29,250 bases of DNA, taken from contig JAVHSE010000070.1 of the NCBI GenBank assembly GCA_036172015.1, positions 1 to 29,250 of the forward strand. Reading direction: 5' to 3'. The DNA comes from UBA7396 sp036172015 (GTDB lineage Bacteria; Patescibacteriota; Gracilibacteria; BD1-5; UBA6164). The translations under genes were made by a program, and so were the position numbers. A model generated the notes under the pieces. The model saw only the letters and a list, made by a program, of their open reading frames with translations. It was not told the DNA's origin and ran no database searches. The first letter of the stretch is position 1; each line of letters begins with the position of its first letter. Of this stretch, positions 18,480-25,789 are shown piece after piece.

Positions 18480-19085
18480 ATGATAAAAAATATATCTCAA
18501 AAATGATTTACCCTTATAGAAATAATAGTTTCTGTTTCGATTTTATCTATAATAATGGTTTCAGTATTTACTATTTTTATGTTGTCAACTGATTTAAATA
18601 ATAAAATTGATATAAGTAGATCTTTACAAGAAAATATTAAAAATATAGAACAAATAATAACCGAAGATATCAAGCTCAATCATATTACCTGAGTCAATAA
18701 TGATATCATAAATGCAAATTGTTCTCTTTCAAGTAGTGTAAAATATAGTTCATGAACCAAATTATGTATCGGAACGAATAGTTATTATCTCGCGAAAAAA
18801 AATATAGTTTGAAATTGGAGTAGAGTGAGTGATTATAATGAATGTATACTATGAACTATCAGTTGCTATCTCGTAAAACATACTAGAACTGAAATAACAC
18901 AATTATCAAATAGTTGGGTTGATTTTAGAAATCTCTATTTTTATGTATCAAATAGTAAAGTAAAAAAAGTAACCATTCATTTTCAAATCCAGCCTTCTAT
19001 ACATAAGTGAATAAAACCAGATTTGATAAAAAATAATACCATAAACTTTGAAACTACTCTTTCTGAAAAATTATATAATAATTAA
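18480..19085 (+). CDS. Minor prepilin-like protein (PilW/GspJ-like)
   Basis: This 201-residue protein has the leader MIKNISQKG (TGA-encoded Gly) and the pilin core FTLIEIIVSVSILSIIMVSV with Glu at mature position 5. The rest is an extracytoplasmic domain with several cysteines (NANCSL, KLCIG, NECILGTISCYL) and a beta-rich C-terminus (VTIHFQIQPSIHKGI). Its place after a PilV-like gene and before a PilX-like gene matches the order pilV-pilW-pilX of other pilus loci, which is the main reason for the W/J assignment. Only 1 base separates its start from the preceding stop. The start codon is followed by TAA-free sequence in frame, and no alternative start fits the leader. Confidence 0.86.
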
Positions 19086-19093
19086 ATTATAGC

Positions 19094-19900
19094 ATGAAAT
19101 CATATAAAAATAATTCTGGATTCTCTGTAATATTAGCGATACTTATGACTTGATTTATGTTACTTCTTACTACATGAATTTTTCTTTTAGTATTAAGCGA
19201 AAATAAAGATACCAAAGGTATGGAATATTATTTTAAAAGTTTAGAATGAGCTGAATGAGGATTAGAGTTAGCTATGCTCAAAGCAAAACAATTTGATTAT
19301 TCTTATGATGAAAAAATAGATTCCACTCATCCGATTTCAAAAGTACTCTGTAAAGATATAAATAATTGTAATCATAAAGATGTTATTATTACTTATGATC
19401 TCAATTCTACTGGAACATGAGTGAGAGATAAACAACTGGAAAGTGGAAAATTTGATATATATCCTCTTTTTTCAAAAAATATTGATGGAAGTAATAAAAA
19501 AGTAACAAATATATCAAAGACCTGATTAAATAATGATAATATAGTTTGGAATATAGTTTGAGAAAATTCATGAATGAGTGGAATATGAAATTTTACAAAT
19601 ATAACACAATGAAATTTTAAAACAATATGAGGAACGTATTGAAATGAAGTTTCATTTGACAAAAAATCTATTGAGAATTTTTTAAATGTATCCGAAAATA
19701 ATTATCTCATCTTACAAAATATAGGATCTTCAGAAATAACATATACATTAAACTCTCTAAATAATTGAGAATATTTGACCAAAGATGCATCCAATATTAT
19801 AGCAAGTTGAGAAAATGAATGAATGAAACAAAATATAATAATCACTATTAATAATTCAAAATACCTGAATTTACTCAAATATTCAATTTTTTCAAATTAA
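19094..19900 (+). CDS. PilX-like prepilin-related protein
   Basis: This 268-residue protein begins MKSYKNNSG followed by FSVILAILMTGFMLLLTTGIFLLVL. This is a leader and hydrophobic helix like those of PilX/GspK, which usually lack the Glu5. The next segment EYYFKSLEGAEGGLELAMLKAK matches the A-x-AG-E-x-x-L-x-x-A region that in PilX and GspK-like proteins follows the first helix. The remaining 200 residues form an extracytoplasmic beta-rich domain with many Asn and Gly (TGA-encoded) residues and two Cys. It closes the pilus cluster and ends in a long hairpin. As the last minor pilin it is the likely tip or initiation component by analogy; that is inference. Confidence 0.83.
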
Positions 19901-19930
19901 ATAAAATGGCTATTTAAAGCTATTTTATTT
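19899..19930 (+). terminator. Hairpin ending the pilus cluster
   Basis: A 13-bp stem (19899-19911 with 19918-19930, one G-T pair) with a 6-base loop starts inside the last stop codon. The T run is interrupted (TATTTTATTT), so termination may be partial. Confidence 0.6.
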
Positions 19931-20028
19931 AAACATTGCTTTTATAGACAGAAAAAATACAAAAAGATTTGCAATTTACTTTAAACTAGCTATATTATTG
20001 ATGTTTATTTTATTAATAACTTTTTTTT

Positions 20029-20301
20029 ATGAAAAAACAAGATTTTATAAAAGCAGTTGCTACTACTGCTAGTTTAAGTCAAGATGCTGCTTGAAAAGCT
20101 TTAAATGCTATGGTTGAAATTATTACTGCTGAATTAAAAAGTGGTAGTGAAGTAAATATTACTGGTTTTGGTGCATTTAAAGTTTCTAAAAGAGCTGCTA
20201 GAAATGGAGTAAATCCAAGAACTGGAGCTAAAATTGCTATACCTGCTATGAAAACTCCTGTTTTTAGAGCTGGAAAAACTTTAAAAGAAAATGTGAGATA
20301 A
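20029..20301 (+). CDS. hup: DNA-binding protein HU
   Basis: This 90-residue HU protein bends DNA and compacts the nucleoid. The helices KQDFIKAVATTASLSQDAAG and ALNAMVEIITAELKSGSEV lead to the HU signature NITGFGAFKVSKRAARNGVN with the invariant GFGxF. The flexible arm follows, with the intercalating proline in NPRTGAKIAIPAMKTPVF. The C-terminus FRAGKTLKENVR is standard. Family length is exact. Its codons look different from its neighbours (GCT-rich, only one TGA), as expected of a highly expressed gene. It is preceded by about 100 bases of AT-rich promoter DNA and followed by a perfect terminator, so it is a single-gene unit. Confidence 0.96.
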
Positions 20302-20312
20302 TTTAAAAAAAT

Positions 20313-20340
20313 AAAAAATACCTAAAATTAGGTATTTTTT
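20313..20340 (+). terminator. HU terminator
   Basis: A perfect 13-bp stem (20313-20325 with 20328-20340) around AA, ending in TTTTTT; 11 bases after the HU stop. Confidence 0.88.
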
Positions 20341-20419
20341 ATTTGCTTTTTTGTATAATAAATATTATACTAAAAAAGTATATTTTAAAATATCTCACTT
20401 AAAATAATATATTTAAATA

Positions 20420-20947
20420 ATGAAAGAAATATTTATAGATGAAATATGATCTGATATTATAGATAAAAATTACTTTGGTAGTTTTTATAAAGATAATATT
20501 TTCAAAATAGCATTTTTATATAAATCAGACTTTAAAAATACTAAATTTTTAAGAGATTATTTACTTATAATTTTTGATATATTAGGACTCAATCCTATGT
20601 GGAAAAATAGGTTTGTTTTAATTTTAGATGAATTAAATAATAATGCAATAGAATATGGAAGTGGGGAATGATCAATAAATATATTTCGACTTATTTGAAA
20701 ATTAGATGGGAATAAATTATTTCTGAATATAGAAGTAGAAGATGAATGAAATGGAAAAAATCCAAAAACATCAACAGAAATGAATAATTTAAGAAATAGT
20801 AGAATAGAAAAAGGGTTTGATAACCACAATTCAATTAGAGGAAGAGGATTATTTTTAATTATTACTAAATTGGTGGATGAGCTCTATTTTAAAGACTCAG
20901 ATAAATGATGATTAATAGTTTGAGTAAATAAAATATTAGAAATTTAA
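20420..20947 (+). CDS. GHKL-fold ATPase, RsbW-like anti-sigma/regulatory kinase
   Basis: This 175-residue protein has the ATP-binding motifs of GHKL regulators: the N box LDELNNNAIEYGSGEG (about residues 69-84), the G1 box VEDEGNG (about 104-110) and the G2 box RGRGLFLI (about 138-145). This is the stand-alone HATPase_c_2 arrangement of RsbW/SpoIIAB anti-sigma kinases and related regulators, which bind a sigma factor or phosphorylate an anti-sigma antagonist. No sigma factor or STAS-domain antagonist gene is adjacent, so its partner is unknown. The N-terminal 60 residues are particular to this protein. It converges on the methyltransferase gene; both stop codons lie in one shared hairpin. Confidence 0.83.
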
Positions 20948-20974
20948 AAAAATAAGATATTATCTTATTTTTTT
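20946..20974. terminator. Bidirectional terminator hairpin
   Basis: The 13-base arms 20946-20958 and 20962-20974 pair perfectly around a 3-base loop with A and T runs on the flanks. The stem contains most of the ATPase stop codon (20945-20947) and all of the methyltransferase stop codon (20965-20967). Confidence 0.85.
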
Positions 20975-21705
20975 TGTGCTATAAAGTAAACTCTTTCTGA
21001 TTCATGAGTGATAATTCAATAATGAAAATCTAATATTTCTAAAATTTGAAATCATTTATTTCTAAGTTCTTTTTTTATTTTATCTATAGGAAAAGAGTTT
21101 TCTTTCACATTTTCTATAATGAGGTCATATCTTCCATCAGGAGCTTTTTTAAATATTTTTATTAACCATTCATAAATACGATCTTTTTTAAACATTTCCA
21201 GACAAACACTATCATCTCAAAAATTATAAAATTGAGCAAATTCACGAGTAATATTTTCAAATTCAAACAAAGTATTTATATCAAAAATTAAAATCCCATT
21301 TTCATGTAAATGTTTTGCACTCATTTCAAAAAATTTTTGCCATTCTTGCCATATAAGTAAGTGACAAATAGAATTATAATTACATAAAATAACATCAAAT
21401 TTTTTTTGTAAATTAAAATTTGTCATATCTCATAGAATGAGATTATTTTCATTGAGATTTTCTTTTGCTTTTACTAGCATTTTAGGATTTATATCAAGTC
21501 AAGTAATTTGATATCAAAGTTTATAAAACTCTTTTGCTACTACTCAAGTTCCACATGCAGTTTCAAGTATAGATATATTTGAATTATTTGTTCATTTATA
21601 TTTTTGTATTAATTCAGATAAAAAATCTACTTCTTCATTGATCGGTGAATTTATTCATCTTACTATAGCATCATAGTATTCTAAAAATATATTGTATGAA
21701 TTCAT
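20965..21705 (-). CDS. Class I SAM-dependent methyltransferase
   Basis: This 246-residue methyltransferase has the SAM-binding motif SILETACGTGVVAKEF (motif I, about residues 45-60), the acidic end of strand 2 (LDINPKMLVKAKENL), LILGDMTNF (motif II region) and FDVILCNYNSICHLL (motif for strand 4). LHENGILIFDINTLFEF follows as strand 5. The C-terminal part (IYEWLIKIFKKAPDGRYDLI and FQILEILDFHYGIITHESER) is the cap and last strands seen in small-molecule methyltransferases of the type exemplified by YjhP-like and Methyltransf_25 proteins. The substrate is not predictable from sequence. Several glycines of motif I region are TGA. It lies 95 bases downstream of recA on the same strand, behind a terminator. 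Confidence 0.88.
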
Positions 21706-21765
21706 TATAAAAACTAATGGATAAAATTTTATAAAAAAATAACTACTCATGTAAAAAATACAAAT

Positions 21766-21797
21766 AAAAAACTTTTTCAATATTGAAAAAGTTTTTT
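21766..21797 (-). terminator. recA terminator
   Basis: The 15-bp arms 21766-21780 and 21783-21797 pair perfectly around TA. On the minus strand the stem follows the recA stop (21801-21803) directly and ends in TTTTTT. Confidence 0.85.
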
Positions 21798-21800
21798 ATT

Positions 21801-22784
21801 TTACAAACTATTTTTAATTATTTCTTCAATTTCTCAAGCAACTTTTTGATTTTCAGATAAAAATTGTTTTACATTTTCTCTTCATTGTCACATTTTTATT
21901 TCTCCAAATGAATAGAATGAACCTGACTTTTTAATAATTTCAAGTTCTGTCCCAATATCAACTATTTCTCAAATTTTTGATATTCCTTCATTATACATAA
22001 CATCAAATTCAGCTTCTCTGAAAGGAGGAGCTACTTTATTTTTCACAACTTTTACTTTGGTTCTATTTCCAGTAGCTTCTTTATCTACTCCAGCTCAAGT
22101 TTCTATTTTATCTTTTCTTCTCACATCAATTCTTTGAGAAGCATAAAACTTTAAAGCATTTCATCAAGTAGTAGTTTCTGGACTTCAAAACATAACTCAT
22201 ATTTTCATTCTTATTTGATTGATGAAAATCACAGTGCATCCAGTTTTTGATATTGGTCATGTTATTTTTCTTAAAGCTTGACTCATTAAACGAGCTTGTA
22301 ATCACATATGTGAATCTCACATTTCTCATTCGATTTCAGCCTTTGGAGTCAATGCAGCTACAGAATCCACTACTACTAAATCAATAGCTCAAGATCTCAC
22401 TAATGCTTCAACTATTTCTAAAGCTTGTTCACCATAATCTGGTTGTGAAATAATAAGGTTGTCAATATCAATTCATATTTTTTTTGCATAAGCAGGATCT
22501 AATGCATGTTCAGCATCAATAAATGCTGCTGTTCATCAAGCTTTTTGTATTTCGGCAATTGCATGAAGTGTTAAAGTTGTTTTTCATGATGATTCAGGAC
22601 CATATATTTCAACTATTCTTCATTTTGCATATCATCCTCAAAGAGCTATATCAAGTGAAAGAGAACCAGAAGAACTTGTTTCTATATTCATGGAATCTTT
22701 ATCTCATAATTTCATTACAGCTCATTTTCAAAATTGTTTTTCTATCATTGCAAGAGCTTGTGCCAGTGCTTCTTTTTTATCCAT
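21801..22784 (-). CDS. recA: Recombinase RecA
   Basis: This 327-residue RecA forms filaments on single-stranded DNA and drives homologous recombination and the SOS response. Visible: N-terminal ALAMIEKQFGKGAVMKLGD, Walker A GPESSGKTT (residues 62-70), FIDAEHALDPAYAKKIGI, the Walker B strand LVVVDSVAAL, loop L1 ([20 protein letters not shown]) and L2 region ([29 protein letters not shown]). It also has the C-terminal FYSFGEIKMGQGRENV. Gly of the P-loop and about 20 other glycines are TGA. The C-terminus is shorter than the E. coli protein, without the acidic tail. A LexA box was not recognised. It follows the zinc-ribbon/dnaQ pair on the same strand. Confidence 0.98.
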
Positions 22785-22816
22785 TTGTATTTAGTTATAT
22801 AAATAAGTGTATATTT

Positions 22817-22843
22817 AGTATATTAAAAATATTTATAAGTCAA
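22817..22843 (-). promoter_or_regulatory. Putative recA promoter
   Basis: On the minus strand TTGACT (22843-22838) and TATACT (22822-22817) are separated by 15 bases, slightly short for a consensus spacer, and the start codon lies 32 bases on. The -10 box sits in otherwise featureless AT-rich DNA. Confidence 0.4.
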
Positions 22844-22850
22844 AACTTTT

Positions 22851-23072
22851 TTATTTAATTCTATAATTTTCTTTTAATCAAGCATATGTTCAAACAGCTA
22901 TATTATTTCCTCAACATTTTACACATGCAAATACATATGAATTTGGATTTTTTCTTTCTGTTTGTACTATTTCTTCACAATCTTTGCAATAAAATGCAAC
23001 TTCTCATCTTTCAGAATTGAAAGTATCTCTTTTTTCAAAATCATCTATATTTATAAGGTCATTATAATTCAT
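22851..23072 (-). CDS. Small zinc-ribbon protein
   Basis: A 73-residue protein with two CxxC knuckles, FYCKDCEE and FACVKCGGN, spaced by about 18 residues, which is a classic zinc ribbon. The N-terminus is short and acidic (NYNDLINIDDFEKRDTFNSERGE) and the C-terminus ends AVGTYAGLKENYRIK. The pattern resembles small zinc-ribbon proteins found widely in CPR genomes with no known function; a role in RNA or ribosome binding is possible but not shown. Its start lies 13 bases after the stop of the DnaQ-like gene, so the two probably form one transcript, and recA follows 66 bases on. Confidence 0.78.
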
Positions 23073-23085
23073 TTTTTATTTTTTA

Positions 23086-23694
23086 TTAAAATAAAGTAAG
23101 GATTTGAGTCTGTTCTTTTTCAATTTTTATTATTTCTTTTTTATATAATTCCATAAAAACTTTCAAAGTCGCTTCGACATCGACTATAGCATCATGGGCT
23201 CAAATAAAATATTCTCAAAAAAGCTTTTTGTAAAGTTCTCCAAGTTTTGGATATTTAAATCTATTTCCATTTCACGGTAAAGCACAAAAATCGACGGTTT
23301 GTTTCATCGTACAAATAATTTGCTTTGGTTTATATTCAAATTCACGATTGAGTCTTTTTAGTTCTATTTTTATCATATCAGCATCATATTCTATATTATG
23401 TCATATAATAACATCACTGCTATTAATTATTTCTAAAAAAGTATCTAAATATTCTCATATATCAGGAGCTGACTTGACATCAATATCATATATATGATGG
23501 ACTTGACTAGCTCAAAAAGGAATCGGTATTTTTGGTTTTATCATTTGGTTTATTCTTTTTATTTCTTGAAATTCATGGTTTTTGATTTCTCCATAAATTC
23601 ATGCAAATTGTACTATATGAGGTTGGAAATCTACATGAGTATTTTTTTTATCTATAAATCAAGTTGTTTCCGTATCAAATACAAATATTTTCAT
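23086..23694 (-). CDS. DnaQ-like DEDDh 3'-5' exonuclease
   Basis: This 202-residue exonuclease degrades DNA or RNA from the 3' end, as in proofreading or repair. The three motifs are present: Exo I VFDTETTGF (Asp7, Glu9), Exo II IIGHNIEYDADMI and Exo III GAHDAIVDVEAT (the DEDDh His-Asp pattern). The strand HIVQFAGIYGE and the FGASQVHHIYDIDV segment, with a His before the second helix, are typical of the DnaQ/RNase T group. It is a stand-alone domain rather than part of a polymerase III alpha subunit. Given that polA here lacks a full exonuclease, it could supply proofreading in trans, but that is inference. It is transcribed ahead of the zinc-ribbon gene. Confidence 0.9.
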
Positions 23695-23746
23695 AGAATA
23701 TATTTATTAATTTCTAAGTAAAATTATTTTAGAAAAAATAGTTAAA

Positions 23747-23803
23747 AAGTAAAGAAAAAAAAGAATTTTAGACTCAGTCTAAAATTCTTTTTTTTCTTTA
23801 CTT
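23747..23803. terminator. Long perfect terminator hairpin
   Basis: The 27-bp arms 23747-23773 and 23777-23803 are exact inverse complements around TCA, with A8 and T8 runs inside the arms. It follows the stop codon of the regulator gene on the minus strand (23802-23804), two bases of which lie in the arm, and separates that gene from the dnaQ-like gene. Confidence 0.85.
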
Positions 23804-24866
23804 AATCTTTTAATTTATAATAGTTTCTTCACACTCTTTCAATTATTTTTTTATTTTGTAGATTCATATATATGGTAGTATTTTTTACCTTTCTTACTTT
23901 GAGAACTTTATGAATAATATCTTCTGTTTGCATTGGTTCTCAATTTTTTTTCATAATATCAATAATCATATCCAATACAGTACCTGGTTTATATATTCAC
24001 CAATCTTTCAATGCATAAATTCATCTTCCAACGAGTACGAATTCATTATTTCTAATAAGCTCATTATGGATAGTATTTATTTTGACTTTTTCTCCCATAG
24101 TTTCCGTAATTTTGTTTGCTATAGAAACAAAATGCATTGGAATTTTTTCTTTTCTGAGTATATATTGTGCTTTATCTTTGAGTGTTTTTGGATTGAGTAT
24201 TTTCCATTTTGAAAGTCAAATAAGAGTCTCTTCTCAAAATACTATATCTTCATAAATATTTAAAATAGAATCAATAAAGGTATTTTTTAGATTTGTATTT
24301 TTTAGATTTATTTTTATCATTTCGTATAAAGAAATTTTATCAATAACATCTTTTCTTTTTTTCAAAATATTGAGAGCTTCTCTATATACGAGATCAATTG
24401 ATTTTTTACTTATTTTTGGAAGATAAAAATAACTTTTTGTACCTAATTTAGGTTTTGATTTTACTATATCATAATCTGATTGAATTATAGTCTCAATAAT
24501 AGAAAAATTTACATTTACATTGAGGTTAAATCATTTAATGATACCATTAATTAAATTTTCTTTTGTTAATAATCAACCACTTTGTTCTAGTATTTCTTTT
24601 GAATATTCTTGAATTTTTACCAAATCAGTTGCTTTAATAACTCTTCAAATTTTTTTTATACCAGAGTCTTCTATTTGCCTTACTCTTTCTCTTGTTATAT
24701 TTGGTTGAAAAGAATTTCAAATATTTTGGAGCGTTTCTTTTTCTCAACTGATTCATATTCTTCTTTCTATTACATTTTTTTCTTTTATTGAAAGTGCTTT
24801 TAAAATATCTTTAAAAGTAGATACAATAGTAGAATTATCAAAAGTTTTTGTTTGCATAGATTCCAT
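23802..24866 (-). CDS. Sigma-70 region-4-like / HARE-HTH fusion regulator
   Basis: This 354-residue protein joins two known modules. The N-terminus resembles sigma-70 region 4: LSIKEKNVIERRIGISGEKE, the LQNIGNSF helix and ITRERVRQIEDSGIKKI (about residues 20-66), with the TRERVRQIE recognition helix. The C-terminus holds one or two winged-helix domains of the HARE-HTH type: PMHFVSIANKITETMGEKVK with FVLVGRGIYALKDWG (about 240-292), then PMQTEDIIHKVLKVRKVKNT with IIERVGRNYYKLKD (about 312-354). The middle region (about 70-240) is helical and unassigned. There is no sigma region 2, so it cannot be a stand-alone sigma factor; it could bind RNA polymerase or DNA as a regulator. HARE-HTH also occurs in the RNA polymerase delta subunit of Firmicutes. 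The start at 24866 is the first ATG; 24857 is an alternative. Confidence 0.83.
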
Positions 24867-24918
24867 ACGATTAAAGTTAAGAATATATTATATAATAATT
24901 TTTAAGTAAAAGTCAAGT

Positions 24919-25515
24919 TTAAAATGGTAATTTCATATTATTTTTTTCACTTCCATCAGTTCTATTTTCTTGATATATTTTATTTCCATTTTCACTCTCT
25001 ATATAAAGAGAAATATTTGTTTTTGTTTTTATCATAAGGATTCATCAAATAATACTGAGTGTACAACCTATTATTGATAAAATAATAGGTTTTCAAAATC
25101 AAATACCAGTACTAAAGTGACTGAAATTTTCAATAATAAAAATAGTATTTATACTCATAATAAGTCAAAACATTCATAAAAAAATAATAATAATCCCATC
25201 GTTTGCATTTATATGTAAGAAAAATTTGATCAATTCTTTTAGTTTTTTGCTAAAAATAATAAATAATATTTTTATATGTATAATAAGTAATACATATCCA
25301 GTTATTCATAAAATATTTTTAAAAGCATTTCATATATGATTTTGATCTGTTGAATCTATCCAATTTAAAAATAATGAACCTATTGCGAGCATAACTCAAA
25401 AAAGTATTATTTTTTTTGATATTTCAATATGTAAACTTTCAAATTTTAATATACTTATAATGTTTAAAATAGTTCTTTTTAATTTTCTATTTTTCGCACT
25501 TATTTTATAAGACAT
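24919..25515 (-). CDS. Four-helix membrane protein, unidentified
   Basis: This 198-residue protein has four hydrophobic segments: IILFGVMLAIGSLFLNW (about 39-55), NILGITGYVLLIIHIKILFIIF (about 67-89), GIIIIFLGMFGLIMSINTIFII (about 106-127) and PIILSIIGCTLSIIGGILMI (about 142-161). The N-terminus is basic (KNRKLKRT) and the C-terminus polar (ENGNKIYQENRTDGSEKNN), so both ends are probably cytoplasmic. No family motif is recognised. It lies 52 bases upstream of the regulator gene on the same strand, so the two are likely cotranscribed. It diverges from rpoB with a 274-base gap. Confidence 0.75.
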
Positions 25516-25674
25516 TGTTATAATTATTAGAAATAATTATTAATTTTTTACATAAATATATCAATAAGTAAAGTTTAAGAGTATAGACATTTTTTATTTT
25601 TATTGTTTTATTTCTATATTTTCATTACATTATGTCTATTTTTTATAGTTTTTCAGTGTTTTCTTAAAATAAAT

Positions 25675-25702
25675 TTGCTTTTAAAATAAACCTAAATATA
25701 CT
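25675..25702 (+). promoter_or_regulatory. rpoB: Putative rpoB promoter
   Basis: TTGCTT (25675-25680) and TATACT (25697-25702) with a 16-base spacer. Transcription would start near 25709, giving a leader of about 80 bases before the rpoB start. Confidence 0.5.
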
Positions 25703-25712
25703 CTATGTGTTA

Positions 25713-25761
25713 GCACTACTTCACGATTGTGTGATTCCAGAACGAAGTAGGGCATTTTTTT
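25713..25761 (+). promoter_or_regulatory. rpoB: Terminator-like hairpin in the rpoB leader (candidate attenuator)
   Basis: CTACTTC (25716-25722) pairs with GAAGTAG (25744-25750) across a 21-base loop, with an outer GC/GC extension (25713-25714 with 25752-25753). A run of seven T follows (25755-25761). This intrinsic-terminator layout sits between the predicted promoter and the rpoB start, 28 bases upstream of the ATG, where it can only act on rpoB. It is GC-richer than its surroundings. Confidence 0.55.
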
Positions 25762-25789
25762 GTATTTTAATTTATTAATTGCTTTACTG

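Noticed and set aside
22523..22858. A 111-residue plus-strand ORF opposite recA
   Set aside because: It is the antisense shadow of recA; composition and frame follow the RecA codons.
25711..25724. TTAGCACT before rpoB, like the left half of a CIRCE heat-shock operator
   Set aside because: The right half (GAGTGCTAA) is absent; the bases belong to the leader hairpin.
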